From NCBI GenBank assembly GCA_964580725.1, contig CAZOLV010000006.1, positions 1-64,000 of the forward strand: a stretch of DNA of 64,000 bases, in the 5' to 3' direction. The notes under the pieces were generated by a model. That model made no database searches and was not told the DNA's origin. It saw nothing but the letters and a program-made list of their open reading frames with translations. The position numbers and the translations under genes are program-made. This DNA comes from Amarolinea sp964580725. GTDB lineage: Bacteria; Chloroflexota; Anaerolineae; SSC4; Amarolineaceae. Positions 51,096 through 60,108 of the stretch are shown in pieces; position 1 is the first letter of the stretch; each line of letters begins with the position of its first letter.

Positions 51096-53306
51096 ATGTT
51101 TTGCCCATCGTGTGGTGAGATCGTCACTGAGAATCAGAGGTTTTGTGCTCGCTGCGGTGCTGAGTTACGCTATGCCCAACCTATCGCTGCGCGAGGACCA
51201 GCAAGGCAAAACCTACTTGCGCCAGCGCCTGGTCAGGATGTAATCCTGATCGGTCGAGACCCGGCATTGCGAGAAACGGCGCACTGCTACCTTGATCACC
51301 CGGCCATCTCCTCGCAACATGCACGTATCGAGCGTCGCGGAGACCAGTGGTTCGTTGTGGATCTCTATAGCAGCAAGGGGACGTTCGTCAACTATCAGCG
51401 TGTGCCGCCCGGCCCAGCCGGCCAATCCGTGACTGGAGAGGACACGATCTGGGTGGCGCCCTATGCTTTCCACTTGCGAACCAGCGGAACACGCAGTGCG
51501 TTGCAGTCGGCACAAATGCGGCTCGACGCACACAACCTGCGCCGCCAGGTCAAAGTCGGGCGCGAGAATGTGACGATCCTGGACATGCGCGAGACCCCAC
51601 TTGCTTTCTCGCCGGGGGAATTCGTCGCGTTGGTGGGTGGCAGCGGCAGCGGTAAGACCACGCTGATGAAGGCGCTGAACGGTATGGCGCCCGCCCAGGA
51701 AGGTCAGGTCGCGATTGATGGCCGCTCGATCATCGAAGACAGCAACGCGCACGCCTTTGCCGCGCTGTTCAGTATCATGGGTTATGTACCGCAGGACGAC
51801 GTAATGCACCGGGACCTCACAGTGACCGAGTTGCTACGTTACGTGGCGCGCCTGCGGTTGGCCGACCTCTCCACTACTGAGATCGCGACGGCAGTGGACG
51901 AAGCGCTGGCCTCGGTGGATCTCAGCCAACACGCTGATAAACTGATCCGCCAGCTCTCAGGCGGTCAACGCAAACGAGTCAACATCGCGATGGAGCTCCT
52001 GGCCCGGCCGCGGCTGCTCTTCCTGGATGAGCCGACCTCTGGTCTCGATCCCGGGCTGGATCTAGAGATCATGACACTGTTGCGCAATTGGGCGCGCGGG
52101 GACAATGCGGGCGCCGATGGCCGCAGCGACCCCAAGACGATCGTCCTGGTGACGCACGCGACCGAGAACATCGAACAATGCGATTACATCGCCTTCATGG
52201 AACCGGGCGGTCGCCTCGCCTACTTTGGCCCACCGCGCGAGGCCAAGCGGTTCTTCGTGCCAGAGCGAGAGCCAGACGACGTCACCTATTCGGAGATCTA
52301 TCGCCGTGTGGCCAGTCCACCGCCAGCGGTTCGAAGCCGTAGCGATGGACAGCCGGCGACCTGGTCGGACGCCTACCGCGAGTCGGCCAACTTTGGGCGC
52401 TATATCGTGGCCCGGCAGCCAGCAGAAATCGAAGGCTACGCCCGGCCGGTCGCCGCGGTTGAGCAGGCGGCTCCTCTGCGGATCAAGCTCCCGACGCGGC
52501 CAGAGTTGCAGGTCGGTCTGCAACAGTTCCGGATCCTGGTTGGGCGCTACGCTCGTCTCATCGGTCGCGATAAGCTGAACGCCGCATTTCTGTTTCTGCA
52601 GGCGCCGTTGGTAGCGATCTTGTTGGCCGCGGTCTCCTCCCCGCAGGCGTTGCGGCCGGCAGGAGCGATGGATGCCGAGAAGGTGCTGTTCATCCTGGCA
52701 TGCGCTGCGGTGTGGCTCGGCATCATCAATTCTACCAAGGTGATCGTCGCCGAGCAAGACATCTACCAGCGCGAGCGTCTCTATGGCCTGGGGCCTGTGC
52801 CCTATGTGCTGTCCAAGATCACTGTATTGGGCGGCATCGGCCTGCTTCAGATGGCGCTCCTGGTATTCTTCGTGAACCTGGCGATCTTCTTGCCGGACCA
52901 AGGACTGGCCGGGCCGGTGCAACTCGAGTACTTCGTCACGCTGGTACTGAGTACGGTGGCCGGGATGGGTCTGGGACTGTTGACCTCAGCGCTGGCGCGT
53001 ACGCTTGACCTGGCAAATACGCTGATGTTCCTGCTGCTCATCGTGCAGGTGATCTTTTCGGGTCTCCTTTTCGAACTCGTGGGGCTGGCGCAGATCCCAG
53101 CATCGCTGACGATCAGCCGGTGGGCCTTGCAGGCACTCGGCACCAGTACAGACTTGAACCGCTTGCTGACGGGTGTGATGCCAGGTTATGACTGGAACCC
53201 GGCCTATCGCGCCGACATGGTGCATCTTCTGGCCTGTTGGCTGATCCTGGCTCTCTATGCGGCGATCTGTGTCGGTCTGGCCTGCTGGAGGCAGGCCAAA
53301 AAGTAG
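51096..53306 (+). CDS. FHA-ABCG-type ABC transporter with N-terminal zinc ribbon
   Basis: This 736-residue fused transporter starts with a zinc ribbon (CPSC 3-6, CARC 17-20). Next comes a forkhead-associated domain (about 45-120: GRDPALRETAHCYLDHPAIS, QHARI, SSKGTFVN) that binds phosphothreonine peptides. An ABC ATPase follows (Walker A GGSGSGKT 181-188, QLSGGQRKRVNIAMELL, LLFLDEPTSGLDPGLDLEIM), and a six-helix ABC2 membrane domain occupies about 485-736. This is the ABCG half-transporter plan known with FHA domains; the zinc ribbon in front is unusual. It should export a lipid, polymer or peptide under control of a Ser/Thr kinase, which is not in the window. It is 14 bases behind the DUF3352 gene. 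Confidence 0.9.
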   Translation: MFCPSCGEIVTENQRFCARCGAELRYAQPIAARGPARQNLLAPAPGQDVILIGRDPALRETAHCYLDHPAISSQHARIERRGDQWFVVDLYSSKGTFVNYQRVPPGPAGQSVTGEDTIWVAPYAFHLRTSGTRSALQSAQMRLDAHNLRRQVKVGRENVTILDMRETPLAFSPGEFVALVGGSGSGKTTLMKALNGMAPAQEGQVAIDGRSIIEDSNAHAFAALFSIMGYVPQDDVMHRDLTVTELLRYVARLRLADLSTTEIATAVDEALASVDLSQHADKLIRQLSGGQRKRVNIAMELLARPRLLFLDEPTSGLDPGLDLEIMTLLRNWARGDNAGADGRSDPKTIVLVTHATENIEQCDYIAFMEPGGRLAYFGPPREAKRFFVPEREPDDVTYSEIYRRVASPPPAVRSRSDGQPATWSDAYRESANFGRYIVARQPAEIEGYARPVAAVEQAAPLRIKLPTRPELQVGLQQFRILVGRYARLIGRDKLNAAFLFLQAPLVAILLAAVSSPQALRPAGAMDAEKVLFILACAAVWLGIINSTKVIVAEQDIYQRERLYGLGPVPYVLSKITVLGGIGLLQMALLVFFVNLAIFLPDQGLAGPVQLEYFVTLVLSTVAGMGLGLLTSALARTLDLANTLMFLLLIVQVIFSGLLFELVGLAQIPASLTISRWALQALGTSTDLNRLLTGVMPGYDWNPAYRADMVHLLACWLILALYAAICVGLACWRQAKK

Positions 53307-53344
53307 CAAACAGATGCGGAACGCTAAGACAAGGAGTTCTTGCG

Positions 53345-55495
53345 ATGCAATGTCCTGCCTGTAAAACTACCCTGCCCGATGAGGCGCGTTTTTGCAATGT
53401 CTGCGGCGCGTCAATTGCGCAGACAATGGCCTGCGCCCGGTGCGGCCAGCCGGTCAAACCGGAGCAGAAGTTCTGCATGAACTGTGGCGCGCCGGTTTCG
53501 ACCGTTCCGGTTCCGCCTACGCCCCCGCACCCTGGGCCGGCTGGGAGCACCCCGCCGGCAAACGCAGCGGCGCCTGTTCCTTCTAATCGGTGGGCGCAAT
53601 GGCGACTCTGGCTGATCCCATTGGCGCTGCTGGCTGTGCTGGCTATCGCTGCCATCGCCCTGGGGCTGCCAGGCAAACTGTCACAGAAGGCGACAACACA
53701 AGGAACGCCCGTTGCCAGCGCCCCGAAAACCCCGGCCAACCCTGACGAGCTGTGGCGTCGGGCGCAGGAACTGCAGGCCGCAGGTTCGTGGTCGGAGGTA
53801 TTGTCCCTGCTGACCCAGTTGCGCGCGGCCGATCCCGAAGGGGCGCGGCGCGGCGCCGCCTACCAGCCGGCGGAGGTCAGCGCCTTGCTGGCGGCGGCCT
53901 GCATCAACCTGGCGCGCCAGGCAGAGCAGGCCGCCGATCCGGCCGCAGCCAGCAGCCACTGGGCCTGCGTCTTGCAGGAACGGCCCGGCGACAGTGAAGC
54001 GACGACTGGTAAACAACGCGCCGATCTCTACCTGGCTGGACAGGCGGCCCTGGACGCCGGGCAGTATTCCCAGGCCATCACAGCCTGGGAAGAGCTACAT
54101 CGTGCCGCGGCTGGCTACGCTGACGTGACCGATCGCCTCTACCAGGCATACCTCGCGTACGGGGATGCCCTGTGCGCCACGCAGGCTCCGGCCGACATCG
54201 AGGAAGGGCGCAAGCAATACGGTCTGGCCCGCGGCCTGGCGCCGACGCGGCCGGAGGCCATCGAGAAGCTACGCGCCTGTCAGCCGCCAACGCGCACTCC
54301 AACACCTACCGCGCCCCCAACGCTCACCCCAACGCCGTTGCCAGGCCCGCACCTGGGCGTCATCGGCGACGATGTGACGACCCTGCGGGTGCGCAGCGGG
54401 CCTGGAGCCGGTTATTTCGTGGTGGGCAGGCTGACCGCCGGCGATGCTGTGACGCTCACCGGTCGCACGGAGGACGCGTCCTGGGTGCAAGTCGAAGTTG
54501 CACCCGAACGCGCCGGCTGGATGAGCAGCGAGTATGTCAAGGCCAACTACCCGGTCGAAGGCGCGCCGATCGTGGACACGCCGCCTTTGTCCAAGCGCCT
54601 GCTCGCAGCCCAGGCCAGCGCGGATTTCTCCAGTCAGCAGGGCTTCCGTGATTGGTTCTACCTGGCCTCAACCGCCCCTGGTAGTTCGAAGTACGTTCGC
54701 ATGCCCTGGGACAAAGACGGCACCTATCGCTGGTGCTGCAACACGAGCTACAGCCCGGCGATGCGGGTTTGGCGCGCGGGGGCCTATCCAAGCCCGCGCA
54801 ATGATGCCGTGCGACTGTGGGTCAGCCCTTACGAGGGTGATCTGCGCATCTCTGGTGTGGCGCGCAAGGAACCCCTCTATGGGTCCGGCGGCAACGGCTC
54901 GCTGGTACGCATCTTGCGTAACGAGGAGCTGCTGTGGGAAGACTCGCTGGGCAGCAGCGACGCCAGCAGCACCGCCTTCGATTTGACCGTGGCGTCGAAG
55001 TCTGGCGACGGGTTCTACTTCGTCGTCAGCGCCTGGGGAAATGACTATGGCGACAGCACCCTCTTCGATCCCACGATCGAACTGCTGCACCCGGAGGGCG
55101 CCGACACGCCGGCGCCCGCGCGTTGGGCCGAGGTCGCGCAAGCAACGCCAACTAAGCCGCCGGCAGAGACGCTTTGCTTCGAGCCTCGGTTGCGGCATTA
55201 CGAAGAACACAAAGGGTGTTGCGCCGAGATCGTCGGGCTGGTCTACAACCAGCAAGGTCAGCCGTTCGCGCCACAAGGTGCGGTCATGCGTATCGAAGGC
55301 CCCGCCGCGACCAACCAATATGTGCACGAGTTTGGCGTCGCGCCCAACGGCGGGTACGAGGTGACGGCGCTGTCCGTGAACCCGTACACGCTTTGGATCA
55401 AGGGGTCGAACATCCGCAGCAGACAGTTCGCCGTGAAGTTCGACGACTGGGCGAAGATCCGAGCCGTGGTGGACTGGTATCGAGTGGCGTGCTGA
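53345..55495 (+). CDS. Double-zinc-ribbon, one-helix protein with TPR-like and SH3 domains
   Basis: This 716-residue protein has two zinc ribbons (CPAC/CNVC and CARC/CMNC, residues 3-50), a Pro spacer, and a membrane helix (about 89-109). Outside, a TPR-like helical region (about 130-310: ELWRRAQELQAAGSWSEVLS) is followed by a bacterial SH3 domain (about 337-400: LRVRSGPGAGYFVVGRLTAG, VQVEVAPERAGWMSSEYV). A beta-sandwich and a C-terminal module (YEEHKGCCAEIVGLVYNQQG) complete it. SH3b domains bind peptidoglycan, so the protein may tie the system to the wall. It is the last gene before a clear terminator. Confidence 0.83.
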   Translation: MQCPACKTTLPDEARFCNVCGASIAQTMACARCGQPVKPEQKFCMNCGAPVSTVPVPPTPPHPGPAGSTPPANAAAPVPSNRWAQWRLWLIPLALLAVLAIAAIALGLPGKLSQKATTQGTPVASAPKTPANPDELWRRAQELQAAGSWSEVLSLLTQLRAADPEGARRGAAYQPAEVSALLAAACINLARQAEQAADPAAASSHWACVLQERPGDSEATTGKQRADLYLAGQAALDAGQYSQAITAWEELHRAAAGYADVTDRLYQAYLAYGDALCATQAPADIEEGRKQYGLARGLAPTRPEAIEKLRACQPPTRTPTPTAPPTLTPTPLPGPHLGVIGDDVTTLRVRSGPGAGYFVVGRLTAGDAVTLTGRTEDASWVQVEVAPERAGWMSSEYVKANYPVEGAPIVDTPPLSKRLLAAQASADFSSQQGFRDWFYLASTAPGSSKYVRMPWDKDGTYRWCCNTSYSPAMRVWRAGAYPSPRNDAVRLWVSPYEGDLRISGVARKEPLYGSGGNGSLVRILRNEELLWEDSLGSSDASSTAFDLTVASKSGDGFYFVVSAWGNDYGDSTLFDPTIELLHPEGADTPAPARWAEVAQATPTKPPAETLCFEPRLRHYEEHKGCCAEIVGLVYNQQGQPFAPQGAVMRIEGPAATNQYVHEFGVAPNGGYEVTALSVNPYTLWIKGSNIRSRQFAVKFDDWAKIRAVVDWYRVAC

Positions 55496-55522
55496 TGATG
55501 AAGAGAAAATGAAGTAAAAACA

Positions 55523-55550
55523 GGCGGCGAAAACAATGCGCCGCCCTTTT
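55523..55550 (+). terminator. Rho-independent terminator closing the zinc-ribbon cluster
   Basis: GGCGGCG (55523-55529) and CGCCGCC (55539-55545) form a 7-base GC stem with a 9-base loop, then CTTTTCTT. Confidence 0.85.
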
Positions 55551-55580
55551 CTTGTATTCTCAGAACTCGCAATGCTGACA

Positions 55581-56239
55581 CCAATGTCATTAAGTTAGCG
55601 TTGGGCTGAGGGCGAATGTTCTGGTATGCTTCCTGCAACCCAATCAGGAGGCGCCAAATGCCCGAACCTACCGCGGTGCTTTGCACCGGATTACTCACGG
55701 CCTTACGCCAGCGCTTGACGGATCGCGATTTTCTGGCACGGCATCGGCAGTCGGCCAAGGATTTCACCCGCCAGTGCTGTTTGCCGTTCGTGGTCGTGAT
55801 CTTCTTCTTGCTTAATCTGGTCAAACGCGCCCTGCAAGACGAACTGGACGAGTTTTTCAACCTGGAACGTGGGGCCGCCGTGGCTGCCCGCACGGTGACA
55901 AAAAGCGCCTTCTGTGTGGGCCTCTGGGACGTGGTGGCTGCCTTCCTCGCTACCGGCCTCCCGGAGCAAATTGTGACCTTGACCCCCGGTGCCGCAGCAT
56001 GTGCCGACTGTCGGACGCACCACCTGCCCACCCAGCCGCTCCAAGTCCGCGATGAAGGATACGGTCGTGCTGCTGCTCCACCGGACGGTGATTGCCGATA
56101 TCTTGGCCAGCCTATAGCAAATGATGCTCCGCACGGTCGAACCGATCCGCCCAGGCCGCAAGTATCCCAGGAACAAAACCGCCAAGCGCAAACGTTTCGC
56201 CATGACCTACAAACCACTTCGCTACCTTAATGACATTGG
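55581..56239 (+). mobile_element. IS4-family insertion sequence, internally deleted
   Basis: Inverted repeats CCAATGTCATTAAGTTAGCG (55581-55600) and, as complement, CGCTACCTTAATGACATTGG (56220-56239) match in 19 of 20 positions. The ATG at 55658 opens an IS4 transposase N-terminus (LLTALRQRLTDRDFLARHRQ, then CCLPFVVVIFFLLNLVKRAL). Homology stops after TKSAFC. The C-terminal end RTVEPIRPGRKYPR is found at 56125-56215 in another frame. The DDE catalytic core is missing, so it can move only with outside help. Confidence 0.8.
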
Positions 56240-56371
56240 GGATATGATCCAAGCGATAACCGGGACGACGACAACGATGACAGCGGAAGCATCTGGGATG
56301 GGTGGCTGTTCAAGCGGTAATGAGTCCAGCGTTGACTTCGACGATACCCAACACACCCGACAGCCCCAATC

Positions 56372-56400
56372 TTGTGCTGGCGCGGCGTCTGGTGTACAAT
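56372..56400 (+). promoter_or_regulatory. Promoter before the methyltransferase gene
   Basis: TTGTGC (56372-56377), 17 bases, TACAAT (56395-56400). The predicted start (about 56407) lies just past ATG 56403, so either the next ATG (56436) is used or the prediction is off. Confidence 0.45.
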
Positions 56401-56402
56401 GA

Positions 56403-57173
56403 ATGCAGTCATCAATAGAAAGAGTCTCGCAACAGATGCAAGTATTGCTCACAGAAGACAAACACTGGTGGTTCGCCAGCCGCACCCGCGCCATCTTGGA
56501 GCTGCTCGACCGCTTCCTGCCCACCGACCCCGACCGGCTCGTGCTCGACATCGGCTGCGGCGCCGGCAACATGGCGCATCACCTGGCCGCCTACGGACGC
56601 GTGCTCGGTGTTGATTCCAACGCCAAACCGCTGCGCGTGGCGCGCACCCGTGGACTCGATGTGCGCGAGGGCAGCGCCGACGCCCTGCCCGTTGCCGACG
56701 CCTCGGTGGGCCTGGTCGCCCTGCTCGACACCGTCGAACATGTGCCCAACGAGGCGGGCGTCTTCGCCGAATGTTACCGCGTCCTGCGCCCTGGCGGCCA
56801 TCTGATCGTCACCGTGCCCGCGCTCATGTGGCTTTGGAGCCAAAACGACGTCATCAACGCCCATCAGCGCCGCTATACCCTCGCAGAACTGACGCATAAA
56901 CTGGAGGCGCAAGGCTTCCAGGTCCTGCACAAAAGCTACAACAACTTCTTCGTCTTCCCGCTGGCGGCCAGCCTGATCCTGCTGCGACGCGGCCGCGCCG
57001 AACCAAAACTGGCCTCCCCGCACTTCGATGAAGAATCGTACCAGGTCGAAATGGAACCGGCGCCGCCGCTCCTCAACACACTGTTGACCGGGGTGGGCAA
57101 ACTGGAAGCGGCGCTGGTCAGACGATTGACCCTTCCCATCGGCACCTCGATCATCTCACTGGCGCGCAAATAG
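56403..57173 (+). CDS. Class I SAM-dependent methyltransferase (type 11)
   Basis: This 256-residue protein has motif I VLDIGCGAGNMAHHLAAYG, the acidic SAM-ribose ligand GVDSN, motif IV ALLDTVEHVPNEAGV and post-motif YRVLRPGGHLIVTVPAL. The C-terminal part (VINAHQRRYTLAELTHKLE) is typical of type 11 enzymes next to glycan genes. A start at 56436 is possible given the promoter position. Substrate unknown. Confidence 0.83.
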   Translation: MQSSIERVSQQMQVLLTEDKHWWFASRTRAILELLDRFLPTDPDRLVLDIGCGAGNMAHHLAAYGRVLGVDSNAKPLRVARTRGLDVREGSADALPVADASVGLVALLDTVEHVPNEAGVFAECYRVLRPGGHLIVTVPALMWLWSQNDVINAHQRRYTLAELTHKLEAQGFQVLHKSYNNFFVFPLAASLILLRRGRAEPKLASPHFDEESYQVEMEPAPPLLNTLLTGVGKLEAALVRRLTLPIGTSIISLARK

Positions 57174-57184
57174 GGGGTGCAGGC

Positions 57185-57451
57185 ATGCCTGCTCAACACA
57201 AATCATCGCCTTCCGATTTCTCCTGGGCCTTATGGCTGTTGGAGGGTTTTCAGGCGGTGCGTCAAGACGTGGAGCAGTTCTGCCCGCCCGAAGATTTCTG
57301 GAAACACATGCACACCGCCGAACGTGAGTTTCTCCTGGCCTGGCGCGTCCTCATCGAAGACGCTCTCGAACGCAACGCCCGCCGGGGCGACTTCGAGGCC
57401 GACGGCGAAATCATCCGCCCCCGGCGCCAAAGCATTGATGTCGAATTCTAG
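57185..57451 (+). CDS. Small conserved-looking hypothetical protein
   Basis: This 88-residue soluble protein is rich in Trp and acidic residues (FSWALWLLEGFQAVRQDVEQ, HMHTAEREFLLAWRVLIEDA) and is probably helical. It follows the methyltransferase by 11 bases and overlaps the next lipoprotein start by 14 bases, so it belongs to that operon. No family recognised. Confidence 0.65.
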   Translation: MPAQHKSSPSDFSWALWLLEGFQAVRQDVEQFCPPEDFWKHMHTAEREFLLAWRVLIEDALERNARRGDFEADGEIIRPRRQSIDVEF

Positions 57452-58681
57452 CCGTTACCGCTCTCTCCTGCTCGTCGTCTGGTTGCTTCTCAGTCTGAGC
57501 GCCTGCACCCAAAGCGGGCGCCAGACACAGCCAGCGTGCGTTCCCTCCTCCGCACAGGGCGCCGACACGGCCCGCCCCGTGTGCACCCCCAACGTCCCCA
57601 CGCCGATCAGTACGCCGCAGACACAGCCAGCGTGCGTTCCCTCCTCCGCACAGGGCGCCGACACGGCCCGCCNNNNNNNNNNNNNNNNNNNNNNNNNNNN
57701 NNNNNNNNNNNNNNNNNNNNNNNNNNNNNNNNNNNNNNNNNNNNNNNNNNNNNNNNNNNNNNNNNNNNNNNNACACAGCCAGCGTGCGTTCCCTCCTCCG
57801 CACAGGGCGCCGACACGGCCCGCCCCGCGTGTCCCAACCCCACGCCCACACCGACAAGCGAAGCAGAGGAGCAGCCAACGTGCGACTCCTCGCTGCGCGG
57901 CTTCAGCCCGCGCCGCCCACCCTGCCCTGGCGACCCTATCGCAACAGCGCGGCCCACGCCCCTGGCCCCCACCCCGGACGCCGTCATGCGCACGGCCCGC
58001 GTACCGATCCTGATGTACCACTACGTCTCCGAACCGCCGCCCGACGCCGACGTCTATCGCCGCGATCTCTCGGTGACGCCGGCGCAGTTTACCGCCCATC
58101 TGCAAGCCTTGCGTCAGGCCGGTTTCGTCAGCGTGCCTCTGAGCGATCTCATCGGCTATCTGGCCAACGGCCAGCCCGTCTTGCCGCCCAACAGCATCGT
58201 CCTGACCTTCGACGACGGTTATCAGGACAATTTCGACAACGCCTTTCCGGCGCTGCAAGCCGCCGGCTTCACCGCCGCCTTCTTCATCATCACCGATTTC
58301 GTGGATGCCGGACGCCCCGGCTACGTCACCTGGCCCGAATTGCGCCAGATGCACGACGCCGGCATGGAAATCGGCTCCCACTCGCGTGACCATCCCGATC
58401 TGTCGGGCCGTTCGCTCGATTTTTTGGTCTGGCAGGTGCTTGGCTCACGCGAAATGATCGAAAGTCGTCTCGGTTTCACCCCGCGCATCTTCTGCTACCC
58501 AGGCGGCCGTTACGACGATCTCGCCATCCAGGTGGTGCGGTCGGCCAACTTCTGGGGCGCAGTGACCACGCGTCAGGGCACGACCCATCGCAGCGATGGC
58601 CTCTTCGAACTGTCACGGGTGCGCATCCGTGGCAGTCACACCGCAGAGGATGTCGTCGCCCTGCTGAGTGCCCCCTGGTAA
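57438..58681 (+). CDS. Polysaccharide deacetylase lipoprotein, interrupted by a scaffold gap
   Basis: The N-terminus has a lipoprotein signal (LLLVVWLLLSLSAC). Then comes a repeat spacer containing TQPACVPSSAQGADTARP on both sides of the gap, then a NodB-type deacetylase domain: VPILMYHYVSEPP, LTFDDGYQDNFDNAFPAL with the Asp pair, EIGSHSRDHPDLS with the metal His residues, and IFCYPGGRYDD. It should remove acetyl groups from cell-wall or exopolysaccharide outside the membrane. The left and right parts are out of frame only because the gap is given as 100 N; the repeat reads identically in the two frames, so a true gap of 3n+2 bases would restore one gene. Confidence 0.8.
57525..57824. repeat. 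96-bp in-frame tandem repeat around the gap
   Basis: A conserved 52-base block (starting ACACAGCCAGCGTGCG) occurs at 57525, 57621-57672 and 57773-57824. The first two are 96 bases apart (32 codons). Gap edges coincide exactly with block edges. Confidence 0.9.
57673..57772. other. Scaffold gap of 100 N
   Basis: Exactly 100 N inside the repeat spacer of the deacetylase gene. Confidence 0.95.
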
Positions 58682-58709
58682 TGTCCACGCGGCGGCGCGC
58701 CCACGTCTT

Positions 58710-58739
58710 TTGAGCGTTACGCCCCGCGCGTGCTATAAT
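58710..58739 (+). promoter_or_regulatory. Strong promoter before a gene-free stretch
   Basis: TTGAGC (58710-58715), an 18-base spacer, and TG-c-TATAAT (58731-58739), an extended -10 with perfect hexamer. Confidence 0.7.
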
Positions 58740-58744
58740 AGCGC

Positions 58745-59058
58745 CCAGCTACCCGTCTCAGACTGCTCAGTGCAACCTCTTTGGATGTGGAATGCGACGC
58801 GCTGCCAGATGGCTGACCGTCATCATCGCCAGCGTAAGCAGCGTCCCGCAATTCCGCTGCCGGCTACGGTGTCTGTGATCGCCCACGCAAGACAACCGAT
58901 GTGCAACTTCATTCAATGGTAGTAAGGCAATAGCAAGGCAATGGCATTGGGTGCAGACTGCATCGTCTGTGCGGCCCGCAAAGTCTGGTTGCCCCCAGCG
59001 ACCTTGACACACGGCGAGGCCGGGCTGAAGTAACGAACCACAAAGTGAGGTATCAGAC
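58745..59058 (+). other. Long leader or candidate non-coding RNA
   Basis: About 310 bases lie between the strong promoter and the next start codon, with no supported ORF. A hairpin GGGTGCAGAC / GTCTGTGCGGCCC lies near 58950-58983. I recognise no riboswitch, 6S, tmRNA or RNase P core. It could be the leader of the PD40 gene or a separate small RNA. Confidence 0.3.
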
Positions 59059-60102
59059 GTGTTACAATACTTGTTCATCGCCCTCTTGATTCTGTTGGGA
59101 TTGAGCAGCCTGGGCAGCGCGATCTTTGGCCGGCGCGCCGGGCGACGCCTGGCATTAACCTTGATTGCCGTCGCCTCCTGGGGCGGGGCCGCCTACTTCT
59201 ATTTCAATCCGCTGGTCGGAACAACGCGCCTGGGGCTGGAACAACCCACGCCCACATCCACGCCGGCGCCTCGCCTGGGACGCATCCTCTGGCATTCGGG
59301 GCCAAGCGACAATCTGCAGGTCTGGATCATGGACGATGACGGCAACAACAAGCGGCAAGTGACCACCGGCGACGGCATCGGCACCAACGTCGAGCCGACC
59401 TGGGCGCCCGACGGCGCCCAGTTCGCCTTCGTCAGCGATCGCCTCGACGCCGAGGCCCTGCAAATCTTCGTCATGAATCTGGACGGCAGCAACCAGCGCG
59501 GCCTCATGCCTTTCCAGGCCAACCACAGTTGGTCGCCCGACTGGTCGCCCGACGGCCAGAAGATTCTCTTCCAGACCAACCGTGATGCCAACGCCATCTT
59601 CCAACTCTACACCTGCAACGCCGATGGCAGCAACGTCAAGAACGTCACCCGCACCGAAACCAACGAGAGTCGCGGCGACTGGTCACCAGACAGCCAACGC
59701 ATCGTCTTCGTTTCCGAACGCGACGGCAACCGCAGCATCTACGTGATGGATCAAGACGGCAGCAACGTGCGGGCTCTCACCACTTTCAAGAGCGATGAAC
59801 TCTACCCGCGCTGGTCGCCAGACGGTCGCGAAATCCTCTTCCAAAGCAATCACGAAGGGGACGGCAACTTCGGCATCTACGTCATGCAGGCCGACGGCAG
59901 CGATGTGCAGCGTATCAGCGACCTGGCCGCCAACAACATCACCCCGGTTTGGGCGCGTGACGGCCAAGCCATCGTCTTCGCCTCCGATCGTGACGATCTC
60001 AACTGGGACCTCTACATCATGGATCGCGACGGCGCCAACCTGCGCCGCCTGACCAACCAAAAGGCCGTGGATCGCTTCCCCGCGTGGCATGAAGGGAGGT
60101 AA
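59059..60102 (+). CDS. Membrane-anchored TolB-like PD40 propeller protein
   Basis: This 347-residue protein has two N-terminal hydrophobic helices (about 2-20 and 31-50) and a short Pro/Thr spacer. A propeller of six to seven PD40 repeats follows (WAPDGAQFAFVSDRLD, WSPDGQKILFQTNRD, WSPDGREILFQSNHEG). The propeller lies outside the membrane and probably binds a partner. GTG start with AGTGAGG upstream. Six bases separate it from the next gene. Confidence 0.85.
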   Translation: MLQYLFIALLILLGLSSLGSAIFGRRAGRRLALTLIAVASWGGAAYFYFNPLVGTTRLGLEQPTPTSTPAPRLGRILWHSGPSDNLQVWIMDDDGNNKRQVTTGDGIGTNVEPTWAPDGAQFAFVSDRLDAEALQIFVMNLDGSNQRGLMPFQANHSWSPDWSPDGQKILFQTNRDANAIFQLYTCNADGSNVKNVTRTETNESRGDWSPDSQRIVFVSERDGNRSIYVMDQDGSNVRALTTFKSDELYPRWSPDGREILFQSNHEGDGNFGIYVMQADGSDVQRISDLAANNITPVWARDGQAIVFASDRDDLNWDLYIMDRDGANLRRLTNQKAVDRFPAWHEGR

Positions 60103-60108
60103 CAGCCA

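Noticed and set aside
57525..57824. CRISPR-like repeat-spacer pattern
   Set aside because: Repeats are 32 codons apart, read in frame inside a lipoprotein gene, and the intervening sequence is Pro/Thr coding spacer.
58745..59058. Known structured RNA (6S, RNase P, tmRNA, cobalamin riboswitch)
   Set aside because: None of the conserved cores could be found, so only a generic candidate is reported.
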